64,000 nt of DNA from Bauldia litoralis (GTDB taxonomy: Bacteria; Pseudomonadota; Alphaproteobacteria; Rhizobiales; Kaistiaceae): positions 1-64,000 of the forward strand of contig CAMCWB010000007.1 in NCBI GenBank assembly GCA_945882315.1. Reading direction: 5' to 3'. This document shows positions 52,763 through 63,783 of the stretch, in pieces. The first letter of the stretch is position 1. The number at the start of each line of letters is the position of its first letter. The notes under the pieces are model-generated. The model was not told the origin of the DNA, made no database searches, and was given only the letters and a program-made list of their open reading frames with translations. The translations under genes and the position numbers were made by a program.

Positions 52763-53059
52763 ATGACCGGCATTCTGCCTCCGATCCATCCAGGTGAGAT
52801 TCTTCGTGAGGAGTATCTCGAGCCTTTGCACATGAGCGCCGGCGCGCTCGCTAAACATCTTAATGTCCCCCGCACCCGGATTGAACGGCTTGCTGCCGGC
52901 CAGACGAGCGTGACGACTGACACGGCGCTTCGACTTGCGCGTTTCTTCCAGACCTCTCCCGAATTCTGGATGAATATGCAGGCCGGTTACGACCTGAAGA
53001 TCGAAGCGGCCGCGAAGAAAGGCGAGCTGGCGAAAATCAGGGCTCGCGAGAAGGCTTAG
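52763..53059 (+). CDS. higA: HigA-type antitoxin (XRE family)
   Basis: 98 aa. HPGEILREEYLEPLHMSAGALAKHLNVPRTRIERLAAGQTSVTTDTALRLARFFQTSPEFWMNMQ is classical HigA, with the helix-turn-helix between about residues 22 and 60. It neutralises HigB and probably binds the TGTATCA palindrome at 52388. It ends 123 nt before maeB. Confidence 0.92.
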   Translation: MTGILPPIHPGEILREEYLEPLHMSAGALAKHLNVPRTRIERLAAGQTSVTTDTALRLARFFQTSPEFWMNMQAGYDLKIEAAAKKGELAKIRAREKA

Positions 53060-53182
53060 CAACGCCTCTCCATACCGCGGCGCAGCACGGATGAATCGTC
53101 GCGGCGCCTTCCACCGACGCCTTTCCGGATATTAGGGTTGGGCTTCTCCACAAGAAACCGACCTGCGGCGGAAACCTTCCCG

Positions 53183-55456
53183 ATGGCTGAGAACAACACG
53201 CATAACGCCTCCGTGACCGACCAGGAGGCGCTCGATTTCCATTCGCAGGGCCGGCCCGGCAAGCTCGAGATCATCCCGACCAAGCCGATGGCGACGCAGC
53301 GCGACCTGTCGCTCGCCTATTCGCCGGGCGTCGCCGTTCCCGTCAACGCCATCGCCGCCGACCCCAACAAGGCCTTCGACTACACGACGCGCGGCAATTT
53401 CGTCGCGGTGATCACGAACGGCACCGCCATTCTCGGGCTCGGCAATCTCGGCGCGCTCGCCTCGAAGCCGGTGATGGAAGGCAAATGCGTTCTCTTCAAG
53501 CGCTTCGCCGACGTCGATTCGATCGACCTCGAGGTCGACACCGAGGACGTCGACGCCTTCGTCAATGCGGTGCGCTATCTCGGCCCGTCCTTCGGCGGCA
53601 TCAATCTCGAGGACATCCGGGCACCGGACTGCTTCATCATCGAGCAGCGGCTGCGCGAGCTGATGGACATCCCGGTCTTCCATGACGACCAGCACGGCAC
53701 CGCGATCATCGCGCTTGCCGGCGTCATCAATGCGCTGCATCTCACCGGCCGCGACATCAAGACGGCCAAGCTCGTCTGCAACGGCGCCGGCTCAGCCGGT
53801 ATCGCCTGCATCGAGCTGATCAAGTCGCGCGGCATGCCGAACGAGAACGTCATCCTCTGCGACACCAAGGGCGTGGTCTACAAGGGCCGCACCGAGGGCA
53901 TGAACCAGTGGAAGTCGGCGCATGCGGTCGACATCAAGATCCGGACCCTGGAAGAAGCCATGGTCGGCGCCGATATCTTCTTCGGCGTCTCGGTGAAGGG
54001 CGCGGTCACGGCCGAGATGGTGCGCTCGATGGCGCCGAACCCGATCATCTTCGCCATGGCCAATCCCGACCCGGAAATCTCGCCGGAGGAAGTCGCCGCG
54101 ATCCGCGACGACGCCATCATGGCGACCGGCCGTTCGGACTACCCGAACCAGGTCAACAACGTCCTCGGCTTCCCCTACATCTTCCGCGGCGCGCTCGATG
54201 TGCGCGCGACGACGATCAATGACGAGATGAAGATCGCCGCGGCGGAAGCGCTGGCTGCACTGGCCCGCGAGGACGTGCCCGACGAGGTCGCCGCCGCCTA
54301 TCAGGGCGTGCGCCCGAAATTCGGGCCGGGCTATATCATCCCGGTGCCCTTCGATCCACGGCTTCTCTCCGAGATTCCGGCAGCCGTGGCGCAGGCGGCG
54401 GCCGATTCCGGCGTGGCCCGGAAGCCGATCACCGACATGGCCGCCTACAAGGTGCAGCTCTCGTCGCGCCGCGACCCGATCGCCGGCACACTGCAGCGCA
54501 TCTTCCAGCGCGTCCGGCGGAACCCGCAGCGTGTCGTCTTCGCCGAGGGCGAGGAAGAGCAGATGATCCGCGCCGCGGTGAGCTTCGTGAACCAGAAGCT
54601 CGGTACGGCGATCCTGATCGGCCGCGAGGACACGGTACGCGACGCCGCCGGGCGGGCCGGCATCGAGCTTCGCGACGGCATCGAGATCCACAATGCGCGG
54701 CTGTCGCGGCGCAATGCCGACTACACCGACTATCTCTATTCGCGCCTGCAGCGGAAAGGCTATCTGCTCCGCGACTGCCAGCGGCTCGTCAACAGCGACC
54801 GCAACCATTTCGGCGCCTGCATGGTGGCGCTCGGCGACGCCGATGCGATCGTATCCGGCGTGACGCGCAACTATTCGACGGTGCTCGAGGATTTCCGCCG
54901 GGTGATCGACCCGAAGCCCGGCCACCGGATCATCGGCCTGTCGCTGGTGCTCGCCCGCGGCCGCACGGTGCTCGTCGCCGACACTGCCGTACACGACATG
55001 CCGACCTCGGAAGAGCTGGCTGACATCGCCGTGGAAGCGGCCGGCGTGGCGCGCCGGCTCGGCTACGATCCGCGCGTTGCGATGCTCGCCTATTCGACCT
55101 TCGGCCACCCCGAGGGCGAGCGCTCAAGGAAAGTCAGGGAAGCGGTCGAGATCCTCGACAAGCGCCGGGTCGATTTCGAATATGACGGCGAGATGGCAGC
55201 CGACGTGGCGCTCAACCCGGCGGCAATGGCGGCCTATCCCTTCTGCCGCCTGTCGGGGCCGGCCAATGTCCTGATCATGCCCGCCTACCACTCGGCGGCG
55301 ATCTCGACCAAGATGCTGCAGGAACTCGGCGGCTCGACGGTGATCGGGCCGCTGCTGGTCGGCTTCGACAAGCCGGTACAGATCGTGTCGCTGGCGGCGC
55401 GCGATTCCGACATCGTCAACATGGCGGCGCTGGCGGCCTTCAATCTCGGCGGCTGA
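53183..55456 (+). CDS. maeB: NADP-dependent malic enzyme with phosphotransacetylase-like domain
   Basis: 757 aa from the ATG of MAENNTHNASVTDQ. The malic enzyme part (to about 430) has SLAYSPGVAVP, HDDQHGTAI and the NAD(P)-binding GAGSAGIACIELI. The C-terminal part (about 440-757) resembles phosphate acetyltransferase (FAEGEEEQMIRAA, FGHPEGERS) and is usually regulatory, without PTA activity. It makes pyruvate from malate. TA modules stand on both sides. Confidence 0.95.
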   Translation: MAENNTHNASVTDQEALDFHSQGRPGKLEIIPTKPMATQRDLSLAYSPGVAVPVNAIAADPNKAFDYTTRGNFVAVITNGTAILGLGNLGALASKPVMEGKCVLFKRFADVDSIDLEVDTEDVDAFVNAVRYLGPSFGGINLEDIRAPDCFIIEQRLRELMDIPVFHDDQHGTAIIALAGVINALHLTGRDIKTAKLVCNGAGSAGIACIELIKSRGMPNENVILCDTKGVVYKGRTEGMNQWKSAHAVDIKIRTLEEAMVGADIFFGVSVKGAVTAEMVRSMAPNPIIFAMANPDPEISPEEVAAIRDDAIMATGRSDYPNQVNNVLGFPYIFRGALDVRATTINDEMKIAAAEALAALAREDVPDEVAAAYQGVRPKFGPGYIIPVPFDPRLLSEIPAAVAQAAADSGVARKPITDMAAYKVQLSSRRDPIAGTLQRIFQRVRRNPQRVVFAEGEEEQMIRAAVSFVNQKLGTAILIGREDTVRDAAGRAGIELRDGIEIHNARLSRRNADYTDYLYSRLQRKGYLLRDCQRLVNSDRNHFGACMVALGDADAIVSGVTRNYSTVLEDFRRVIDPKPGHRIIGLSLVLARGRTVLVADTAVHDMPTSEELADIAVEAAGVARRLGYDPRVAMLAYSTFGHPEGERSRKVREAVEILDKRRVDFEYDGEMAADVALNPAAMAAYPFCRLSGPANVLIMPAYHSAAISTKMLQELGGSTVIGPLLVGFDKPVQIVSLAARDSDIVNMAALAAFNLGG

Positions 55457-55475
55457 GGCTTGAACCCTCGCCACA

Positions 55476-55506
55476 GCTCCGTATATACTCGAGGTATATA
55501 CGGAGC
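55476..55506. promoter_or_regulatory. Palindromic operator of the VapBC module
   Basis: Perfect 13-bp arms, GCTCCGTATATAC (55476-55488) and GTATATACGGAGC (55494-55506), around TCGAG. It lies 7 nt upstream of vapB, the expected position for VapBC autorepression. Confidence 0.8.
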
Positions 55507-55513
55507 ATCTGCC

Positions 55514-55741
55514 ATGGCCACCGCCAAGGTTTTCCAATCCGGCAACAGCCAGGCCGTGCGCCTGCCCAAGCAATTCCGCTTCCAGGGCAAGGAAGTGGAG
55601 ATTTTCCGCCGCGGCGACGAGGTCGTGTTGCGGGAGAAGGGCAAGGGTCTGGCGCGGGTCTTTGAAATTCTTTCGGAATTGCCGGAGGATTTCCTTGCCG
55701 ACCGCGACGACCGGCCTCCGCAGGAACGGGACGGACTTTGA
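55514..55741 (+). CDS. vapB: VapB-type antitoxin (AbrB/MazE-like)
   Basis: 75 aa from the ATG of MATAKVFQSGNSQAVRLPKQ. The N-terminal SpoVT/AbrB fold binds DNA; the C-terminus (LARVFEILSELPEDFL) wraps the toxin. Its TGA overlaps the TTG start of vapC. Confidence 0.92.
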   Translation: MATAKVFQSGNSQAVRLPKQFRFQGKEVEIFRRGDEVVLREKGKGLARVFEILSELPEDFLADRDDRPPQERDGL

Positions 55742-56157
55742 CGTCCGTCCGCTATCTCCTCGACACCAATATCTGCATTTACCTTCGGGAGCGTCGCCGG
55801 CCGGAGGTTTTGCGGCGTTTCGAGGCGGTTGCCGAAGGGGAAGCTGCTCTTTCCGCCATCACCTATGGCGAATTGGTCTATGGCGCCGAGCACAGCAGTC
55901 AGCGTGAGAAGGCGATTGCCGGCGTGCGGGAAATCCTGCAGCTCATTCCCATCCTCGACCTGCCGACCAAAGCCGCAGAGTCCTACGGAGTCTTTCGCGC
56001 CGCGCTTGCAGCAAAGGGTAGCATGATCGGTGGGAACGACCTCTGGATCGCCGCCCATGCGCATGCCGCCGATCTCATCCTCGTCACCAACAACGAACGC
56101 GAATTCCGGCGCATTCCGGAACTCCGGATCGAGAACTGGGCCGTCAGCCCCGCCTGA
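55738..56157 (+). CDS. vapC: VapC-type PIN-domain ribonuclease toxin
   Basis: 139 aa starting at TTG overlapping the vapB stop (TTGA). PIN-domain acidic residues: LLDTNICIYL, the Glu in ITYGELVYGAE, GGNDLWIAAHA and LVTNNEREF. VapC toxins cut tRNA or rRNA; the target is unknown. No gene follows before the dnaK promoter. Confidence 0.92.
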   Translation: MTSVRYLLDTNICIYLRERRRPEVLRRFEAVAEGEAALSAITYGELVYGAEHSSQREKAIAGVREILQLIPILDLPTKAAESYGVFRAALAAKGSMIGGNDLWIAAHAHAADLILVTNNEREFRRIPELRIENWAVSPA

Positions 56158-56300
56158 AGCGCGGAAAAAGCGTCGCGGTTTGCGACGCCGGGCAAGCATT
56201 TCCGCGCGTTCCCGTTACCGGATCGCTCCCGTAAAGCCGGACGGCACGCGAAAGCCCTCGACAGCGGCGCATTTCAGCGGTCTATGCGTGTCCGGACCAG

Positions 56301-56332
56301 CTTGCGGCTCATTTCGCCCCTTCTTATATACG
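56301..56332 (+). promoter_or_regulatory. Heat-shock (RpoH/sigma32-type) promoter of dnaK
   Basis: CTTGCG (56301-56306), 16-bp spacer, CTTATATACG (56323-56332). The -10 box matches the alphaproteobacterial RpoH consensus CYTATNTNNG at every fixed base; the -35 box differs from CTTGAA at two bases. The leader to the dnaK ATG is about 100 nt. Confidence 0.65.
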
Positions 56333-56441
56333 GCCAGAACCTGTGCGCCGGGGGCCCATGCTTGGGGGCGCGCAATATCGCATCTGGGGACCGGCCGGGG
56401 GCCTTTTGGACCTGCCCGGTCTGCCGAAAGGAGACATTGAA

Positions 56442-58349
<1,908 letters not shown>

Positions 58350-58358
58350 GGACGGTAT

Positions 58359-58396
58359 TTTGCCCGGGCCGGCCGCACCGGCCCGGGCAAATTTTA
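58359..58396 (+). terminator. Rho-independent terminator after dnaK
   Basis: Perfect 14-bp stem (58359-58372 and 58378-58391) with loop CCGCA, followed by TTTTAT. It lies 10 nt after the dnaK stop, so dnaJ must mostly be transcribed from its own promoter in the remaining 191 bp. Confidence 0.9.
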
Positions 58397-58587
58397 TGGC
58401 GGGTCGTTTACCCGGCGAGCACTCCATGGCACGAGGACCGATCGATTCCGGCTTCCGCCGACAGGACCTTGAGGGTAGGAAATGATTTCTGACCCGCTTC
58501 GGCGCGAATCTTCGATGACCTCCGTCTGCCTCTTCCTTTCCTGTTTCGGGCGCCCTGCGCCGGACGAACGCCGCATGGATCGGGGCG

Positions 58588-59730
58588 ATGTCCTCCATCA
58601 AGATTGATTTCTACGAGGTGCTGGGCGTGGCCCGCACGGCCGACGAGAAGGTGCTGAAGACCGCCTTCCGCAAGCTCGCCATGCAGTACCATCCGGACCG
58701 TAATCCCGGCGACCCGTCGTCCGAGACGAAGTTCAAGGAGGTCAACGCCGCCTACGAATGCCTGAAGGACCCGCAGAAGCGGGCAGCCTATGACCGTTTT
58801 GGCCATGCCGCCTTCGAGAATGGCGGCGGACCGGGCAGTGCCGGCTCCGGCGATTTCAGCGCATCGATGTCGGACATCTTCGACAACATTTTCGGCGACT
58901 TCATGGGCGGTGGGCGCCGCCAGGGCAGCCGTTCGGGCCGCGAACGCGGCGCCGACCTCCGCTACAACATGGAAATCAGCCTTGAGGAGGCCTTCGCCGG
59001 CAAGACGGCGGAGATCGAGGTGCCGACCAAGATCGTCTGCAAGACCTGTTCGGGGACCGGCGCCAAGCCGGGCTCGTCGCCGAAGGTCTGCACGACCTGC
59101 GAAGGCCACGGCAAGGTGCGCGCCGCGCAGGGCTTCTTCTCGATCGAACGGACCTGCCCGACCTGCTACGGTCGCGGCGAGGTGATCTCCGACCCTTGCC
59201 TCGAATGCAACGGCGCCGGCCGCTCGACCGAGAAGCGGACGCTCAGCGTCAACATCCCGTCGGGCATCGAGGACGGCACGCGCATCCGGCTGGCCAGCGA
59301 GGGCGAGGCCGGCCTGCGCGGCGGACCGGCCGGCGACCTCTATATCTTCCTGTCGATCAAGCCGCATGAATTCTTCCAGCGCGACGGCGCCGACATCTTC
59401 TGCCGCGTGCCGGTGTCGATGACGACGGCGGCGCTCGGCGGCGAATTCCAGGTGCCGACCATCGACGGCGGCAAGACCAAGGTGAAGATTCCGGAAGGGA
59501 CGCAGACCGGCAAGCAGTTCCGCCTCAAGGGCAAGGGCATGCCGGTGCTTCGCTCGACCCGGGTCGGCGAGATGTATATCCAGGTCGCGGTCGAGACGCC
59601 GCGCAGCCTGACCCGCCGGCAGCGCGAGCTGCTCGAGGAGTTCGAGAAGGCCTCCTCGGCCGAGAACAATCCGGACTCCGCCGGCTTCTTCGCCCGCGTC
59701 CGCGATCTCTTCGACAAATTCGGCGCCTGA
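58588..59730 (+). CDS. dnaJ: Chaperone DnaJ (Hsp40)
   Basis: 380 aa. J domain with HPD in [11 protein letters not shown]; Gly-rich linker; four zinc motifs [24 protein letters not shown] and CLECNGAG; C-terminal substrate domains. It delivers clients to DnaK. Separated from dnaK by a strong terminator; I see no clear RpoH box in the gap. Confidence 0.97.
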   Translation: MSSIKIDFYEVLGVARTADEKVLKTAFRKLAMQYHPDRNPGDPSSETKFKEVNAAYECLKDPQKRAAYDRFGHAAFENGGGPGSAGSGDFSASMSDIFDNIFGDFMGGGRRQGSRSGRERGADLRYNMEISLEEAFAGKTAEIEVPTKIVCKTCSGTGAKPGSSPKVCTTCEGHGKVRAAQGFFSIERTCPTCYGRGEVISDPCLECNGAGRSTEKRTLSVNIPSGIEDGTRIRLASEGEAGLRGGPAGDLYIFLSIKPHEFFQRDGADIFCRVPVSMTTAALGGEFQVPTIDGGKTKVKIPEGTQTGKQFRLKGKGMPVLRSTRVGEMYIQVAVETPRSLTRRQRELLEEFEKASSAENNPDSAGFFARVRDLFDKFGA

Positions 59731-59737
59731 CCGCATC

Positions 59738-60325
59738 ATGCCGGGGGGCATCATCGACAAGGACACATCGGGCCGGCGGGCTTTCCTGAAGAGCCTCGCC
59801 GAGCGGCCGAAGCTGACCGGCGCCATCGCGCCCTCGGGTAGGGCACTGTCGCGGCTGATGGCGAGCTTCGTCGATCCCGCCGACCCGCTTCCCGTGCTGG
59901 AGCTCGGGCCGGGCACCGGCGTCGTGACGCAGGCGCTGATCGAGCGCGGCGTCACGCCGGATAAGATCATCGCGATCGAATACAATCCCGATTTCTGCGG
60001 CCATCTCGCGGGGCAGTTTCCCGATGCCGCGATCGTCCAGGGCGACGCCTATGATCTCGCTGCGACATTGCCCTCACACCAATCCGGCCCGTTTTCGGCG
60101 GTGGTCTCCAGCCTGCCGCTCCTGACGCGGCCGCTCGAGATTCGCCAGGCGCTGATCGAGCAGGCGCTCGCCCGCATGGCGCCGGGCCGGCCGCTGATCC
60201 AGTTCTCCTATTCGCTGTTTCCACCGGTGAAGCCGGTCGAAGGCCGTTTCACCGTGACGCGATCGCGCTGGGTACTGAGGAATCTACCGCCGGCCCGCGT
60301 CTGGCTCTACCGGCGGGCGAGTTGA
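59738..60325 (+). CDS. pmtA: PmtA-like phospholipid N-methyltransferase
   Basis: 195 aa. SAM motif I is VLELGPGTGVVTQALIERG, followed by IAIEYNPDFCGHL and SSLPLLTRPLEIRQ. Resembles rhizobial PmtA, which methylates phosphatidylethanolamine to phosphatidylcholine and is encoded beside dnaJ in Sinorhizobium. It begins 7 nt after dnaJ with no clear ribosome site. The family also resembles rRNA adenine methylases, but the neighbourhood favours PmtA. Confidence 0.85.
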   Translation: MPGGIIDKDTSGRRAFLKSLAERPKLTGAIAPSGRALSRLMASFVDPADPLPVLELGPGTGVVTQALIERGVTPDKIIAIEYNPDFCGHLAGQFPDAAIVQGDAYDLAATLPSHQSGPFSAVVSSLPLLTRPLEIRQALIEQALARMAPGRPLIQFSYSLFPPVKPVEGRFTVTRSRWVLRNLPPARVWLYRRAS

Positions 60326-60385
60326 TCCCCCGCTGTCGCGGCCTATCTAAGCCTGCACTGAATTCCTAAGGCCCAAGGGGGGACC

Positions 60386-60958
60386 ATGGCTTCGCCGAAA
60401 ATTCTCGTATTCGCCGGCTCGATCCGCACTGGCGCGCTTTCCGGCAAGCTTGCCGCCGCCGCCGCCAAGGAACTGGCGCTCAACGATGCCGAGGTGACCA
60501 AGCTGTCGCTCGCCGACTACGAGCTGCCGATCTACAATGGCGACTTCGAGAAGGAGAAGGGCGTTCCCGAGAACGCCAAGAAGCTCGCCCGCCAGATCGC
60601 GGCGCATCAGGGCGTCTTCATCGCGACGCCCGAATACAACAGCACGATGCCGCCGCTCCTCAAGAATGCGATCGACTGGGTGAGCCGCATCAAGCCGGGC
60701 GAAATCCCTTACCGCAACCGCGTCTATGGCGTCGGCTCGTCGTCGGACGGCCCGGTCGGCGGGGCGCGGGCGCTGATCGACGTCCGCAAGATCATCATGC
60801 CCGGGCTGGGCGCTATCGTGATCCCGGAGAAGATCGAGGTCGGCCGCGCCGGCGAGGCCTTCGACGAATCCGGCAATCTGATCGCCGAGGCGCCGGCCAA
60901 ACTCCTCAAGGGCCTCTGCAAGCACCTCGTCGAGCTGGCAAGGCGGCTGGTCGACTAG
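60386..60958 (+). CDS. NADPH-dependent FMN reductase (ChrR-like)
   Basis: 190 aa with GGGGGG before the ATG. Flavodoxin-like fold: VFAGSIRTGALSGKLA (phosphate loop), ATPEYNSTMPPLLKNAIDWVSR and GVGSSSDGPVGG. Members reduce FMN, chromate or quinones; the substrate is not evident. It stands alone between pmtA and a repeat element. Confidence 0.9.
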   Translation: MASPKILVFAGSIRTGALSGKLAAAAAKELALNDAEVTKLSLADYELPIYNGDFEKEKGVPENAKKLARQIAAHQGVFIATPEYNSTMPPLLKNAIDWVSRIKPGEIPYRNRVYGVGSSSDGPVGGARALIDVRKIIMPGLGAIVIPEKIEVGRAGEAFDESGNLIAEAPAKLLKGLCKHLVELARRLVD

Positions 60959-60999
60959 GCCGTGGCGCGTTGAGGTTGGACCAATGTCGCCAGCCCCAT

Positions 61000-61090
61000 C
61001 CGCTCGTCCCCGCCGAAAGCGGGGACCCAGGGTGACGAATTCAGGTCATGCCATGGGCCTTGGATTCCCGCTTGCAGCGGGAATGAGCGG
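61000..61090. repeat. Interspersed palindromic repeat
   Basis: Terminal inverted repeat CCGCTC/GAGCGG (61000-61005, 61085-61090) enclosing two hairpins: GTCCCCGC/GCGGGGAC (61006-61013 and 61019-61026) and ATTCCCGCT/AGCGGGAAT (61064-61072 and 61076-61084). The layout resembles extragenic repeats common in Rhizobiales. The rest of the 232-bp gap before lepB shows nothing further. Confidence 0.75.
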
Positions 61091-61190
61091 AGTATGGTTG
61101 GATTTCCTCTCCGTCTCCTCCCGCCCAAAGAACCCGACAAGCCGACTTGACGTAGGCTCGCCTCGTCGAAGCGGAAAAGAGAGCTTCGAC

Positions 61191-62105
61191 CTAATCCAGC
61201 CGCTTCCCAATCCGGGTGAGCGTCGGAGACCAAAAGATACCAGTCGCCTTTCCGAGAATATTATCGATAGGCACAAAGCCGATGGTTTGATCGCGGCTGT
61301 CCTGAGCTTCACGCCGATTGTCGCCCAACAGGAAATAGTAGCCGGCAGGAACTGCATAGGTGCTCAGCCCATCCGCCGGTGAGTGAGCCTCCGTATCAAG
61401 CGTCTGATATGCGGCCGCGCCTTCGATCGATTCCTGAAAGCATTTTCTTTCCTTAGCGGGAGGGCCTGCTTCCGTCTCACCGCAGGATTCGGATGGTTCG
61501 CGCGCCACTGTCATGCCGTTGATGGTCAAGGTTCCGCCGAGAATTTCTATCCTATCCCCGGGCAGTCCGATGACGCGCCTGACATATTCATGCTGAAGAT
61601 TTGGCATCGAAAAGACAACAACGTCCCCGCGATCGGGAGACCGTCGACTGAAAGCGTGCATATCCACGACAAACCGGTCGCCCGGCCGAAGGGCCGGCTG
61701 CATCGAGTTGGTCGGTACGGAGAATGTTCTCAAAGTACGTTCGTTCAGCGGCAAGCCGATAATCAGAATCAGCGCTGCCGCTCCCACATAGACCCACCAG
61801 CGATTATAGCCGCGCAGTTCGTAGGCGCGGCTCTGAAGAGCAATGCGTACTGAGTCGATCAGAAAGAACACGTAGGCGAGGATGCCGAAACAGCCAAAGG
61901 TAACGGTTATCCATGGCTGGGCGAGGAATCCCCAAAGCCCGTGCCAAATAATAAAAAACGGCCCGAATATGAGCGTCGCGGCAATCAGCGCGCGGCGAGG
62001 ACGGCCGAGATAGAGGTAGCCGACATGGGGAATGACCAAGGACATAAGGGCCGCGAGCCAAGCGCGGCGTGGCCGTACCAAAGAAAGCCGATCCGGCTGC
62101 GTCAT
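61191..62105 (-). CDS. lepB: Signal peptidase I homologue, catalytic Lys replaced by Arg
   Basis: 304 aa from the ATG of MTQPDRLSLVRPRRAW. The N-terminal third has about four hydrophobic segments with a TM2-like GYLYLGRPRRAL. The peptidase part has the nucleophile Ser134 in PTNSMQPAL, DRGDVVVFSMPN, and box E GDNRREAQDSRD. In the box that normally reads YVKRVIGLPGD, this protein has YVRRVIGLPGD: Arg176 (AGG, 61578-61580) stands where the general-base Lys should be. It may be inactive. The DNA looks lower in GC than its neighbours, suggesting transfer. Confidence 0.85.
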   Translation of the reverse strand: MTQPDRLSLVRPRRAWLAALMSLVIPHVGYLYLGRPRRALIAATLIFGPFFIIWHGLWGFLAQPWITVTFGCFGILAYVFFLIDSVRIALQSRAYELRGYNRWWVYVGAAALILIIGLPLNERTLRTFSVPTNSMQPALRPGDRFVVDMHAFSRRSPDRGDVVVFSMPNLQHEYVRRVIGLPGDRIEILGGTLTINGMTVAREPSESCGETEAGPPAKERKCFQESIEGAAAYQTLDTEAHSPADGLSTYAVPAGYYFLLGDNRREAQDSRDQTIGFVPIDNILGKATGIFWSPTLTRIGKRLD

Positions 62106-62180
62106 GCTTATTGGCCCCCGCCTCTCCAAAGCTCTCTTAGGCTGCTCGCGAGTTGGCCCACAACCGGAATATTTGTCGTC

Positions 62181-62210
62181 TTGACCGATTGAATGACTTC
62201 ACGCGATATC
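62181..62210 (+). promoter_or_regulatory. Candidate pyrF promoter, possibly leaderless
   Basis: TTGACC (62181-62186) and GATATC (62205-62210), 18 bp apart. The predicted transcript start falls at or next to the pyrF ATG. The -10 lies in the palindrome CGCGATATCGCG (62202-62213). Confidence 0.4.
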
Positions 62211-62215
62211 GCGCG

Positions 62216-62920
62216 ATGCCTGTTCCTCCCCAAGACCGCCTGATCGTCGGCCTCGACGTGCCGACGATTGCCGAAGCCGAAGACATGGTCGCCCGGCTCG
62301 GCGACAGCGTGAGCTTCTACAAGGTCGGGCTGCAGCTCGTCTTTGCTGGCGGGCTCGCTTTCGCGGGCACGCTGGCAGAGGCCGGCAAGAAGGTCTTTCT
62401 CGACGTAAAACTCCTCGACATCGACAACACGGTCGAGGGCGCCATCCGGAACATCGCGCGGATGGGCATGACTTTCGTGACGCTGCATGCCTATCCAAAG
62501 GCGATGCGGGCGGCGGTGAAGGCGCGCGGCGACGCGTCGCTCGGCCTTCTCGGCGTCACCGTGCTGACCTCGATGGACGATAGCGACCTCGCCGAGGCGG
62601 GCTACGAGGGCCGGGTCGAAGACCTCGTGCTTCGCCGCGCCAGAGATGCGCGCGACGCCGGCATGACGGGGATCGTCTGCTCGCCTGTCGAGGTAGCCAA
62701 GGTCCGGGCGATCGTCGGGCCGGACATGGCCCTCGTCACCCCCGGCATCCGTCCGGCCGGTGCCGAACCGGGTGACCAGAAGCGGGTGACGACGCCATCC
62801 GACGCCATCCGCGCCGGGGCGGATTACCTCGTCGTCGCACGGCCGATCCTGAAAGCCGCCGACCCGAAACGGGCCGCCGAGGCTATCCAGGCGGAAATCG
62901 CGTCGGCGCTCCAGCGCTAG
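62216..62920 (+). CDS. pyrF: Orotidine 5'-phosphate decarboxylase
   Basis: 234 aa from the ATG of [16 protein letters not shown]. Catalytic [33 protein letters not shown] and [14 protein letters not shown] are family motifs. It makes UMP. No ribosome site is visible before the ATG. It is divergent from the lepB homologue. Confidence 0.97.
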   Translation: MPVPPQDRLIVGLDVPTIAEAEDMVARLGDSVSFYKVGLQLVFAGGLAFAGTLAEAGKKVFLDVKLLDIDNTVEGAIRNIARMGMTFVTLHAYPKAMRAAVKARGDASLGLLGVTVLTSMDDSDLAEAGYEGRVEDLVLRRARDARDAGMTGIVCSPVEVAKVRAIVGPDMALVTPGIRPAGAEPGDQKRVTTPSDAIRAGADYLVVARPILKAADPKRAAEAIQAEIASALQR

Positions 62921-62959
62921 ACGGTTTCAGAGGTTCCTTCCGCCTGCTATAGAGCCGCC

Positions 62960-63775
62960 ATGAGTGATATGGGTCTGATCGTCGTCGGCGCGGCCGGCCG
63001 CATGGGGCGGACGCTGATCCGAATCATTGCCGAAACACCGGGCGTGACGCTTGCCGGCGCGGTCGAGCGCGAGGGCAGCACCGATCTCGGCAAGGATGCC
63101 GGCGAACTCGCGGGCATCGGGCCGAACGGCATCCTCCTCAGCGACGATCCGCTGCCGCTGTTCGCCAAGGCCGAAGGCGTCCTCGACTTCACGGCGCCGA
63201 AGGCAACGCTGGCCTTCGCCGAACTCGCCGCCCAGGCGCGCATCGTCCATGTCATCGGAACGACCGGGCTTTCGACGGATGACGCGGCAAAGCTCGACGC
63301 CGCCGCGCGTCATGCGGTGCTGGTCAAGTCCGGCAATATGAGCCTCGGGGTCAATCTGCTGGCGGTGCTTGTCCGCCAGGCGGCGAAAGCGCTCGACGCC
63401 GATTTCGACATCGAGATCCTCGAGATGCATCACCGCCACAAGGTCGACGCGCCCTCCGGCACCGCCCTCCTCCTCGGCGCCGCCGCCGCCGAAGGGCGCG
63501 GCGTCGATCTCGGTTCAAGCTCGGTGCGGTCGCGCGACGGTCATACGGGTGCGAGAAAACGTGGCGATATCGGCTTCGCGACGCTGCGCGGCGGCTCGGT
63601 GGTCGGCGAGCATTCGGTTCTGCTCGCCGGCGAGGGCGAAGTGATCGAGCTCTCGCACAAGGCGACCGACCGGGGCATCTTCGCCCGCGGCGCCGTCAAG
63701 GCCGCCCTGTGGGGACGGGACAAGAAGCCGGGGCTTTATTCCATGGCCGATGTGCTCGGCCTTTCGAAAGGTTGA
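62960..63775 (+). CDS. dapB: 4-hydroxy-tetrahydrodipicolinate reductase
   Basis: 271 aa. The NAD(P)-binding motif is [34 protein letters not shown] holds the catalytic His and Lys. It acts in lysine and diaminopimelate synthesis. It is 39 nt after pyrF in the same direction. Confidence 0.97.
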   Translation: MSDMGLIVVGAAGRMGRTLIRIIAETPGVTLAGAVEREGSTDLGKDAGELAGIGPNGILLSDDPLPLFAKAEGVLDFTAPKATLAFAELAAQARIVHVIGTTGLSTDDAAKLDAAARHAVLVKSGNMSLGVNLLAVLVRQAAKALDADFDIEILEMHHRHKVDAPSGTALLLGAAAAEGRGVDLGSSSVRSRDGHTGARKRGDIGFATLRGGSVVGEHSVLLAGEGEVIELSHKATDRGIFARGAVKAALWGRDKKPGLYSMADVLGLSKG

Positions 63776-63783
63776 CCGCCGCA

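Noticed and set aside
56170-56188. GCGTCGC/GCGACGC hairpin after vapC as terminator
   Set aside because: The T-run lies on the minus-strand side, opposite to vapC transcription, and no minus-strand gene ends there.
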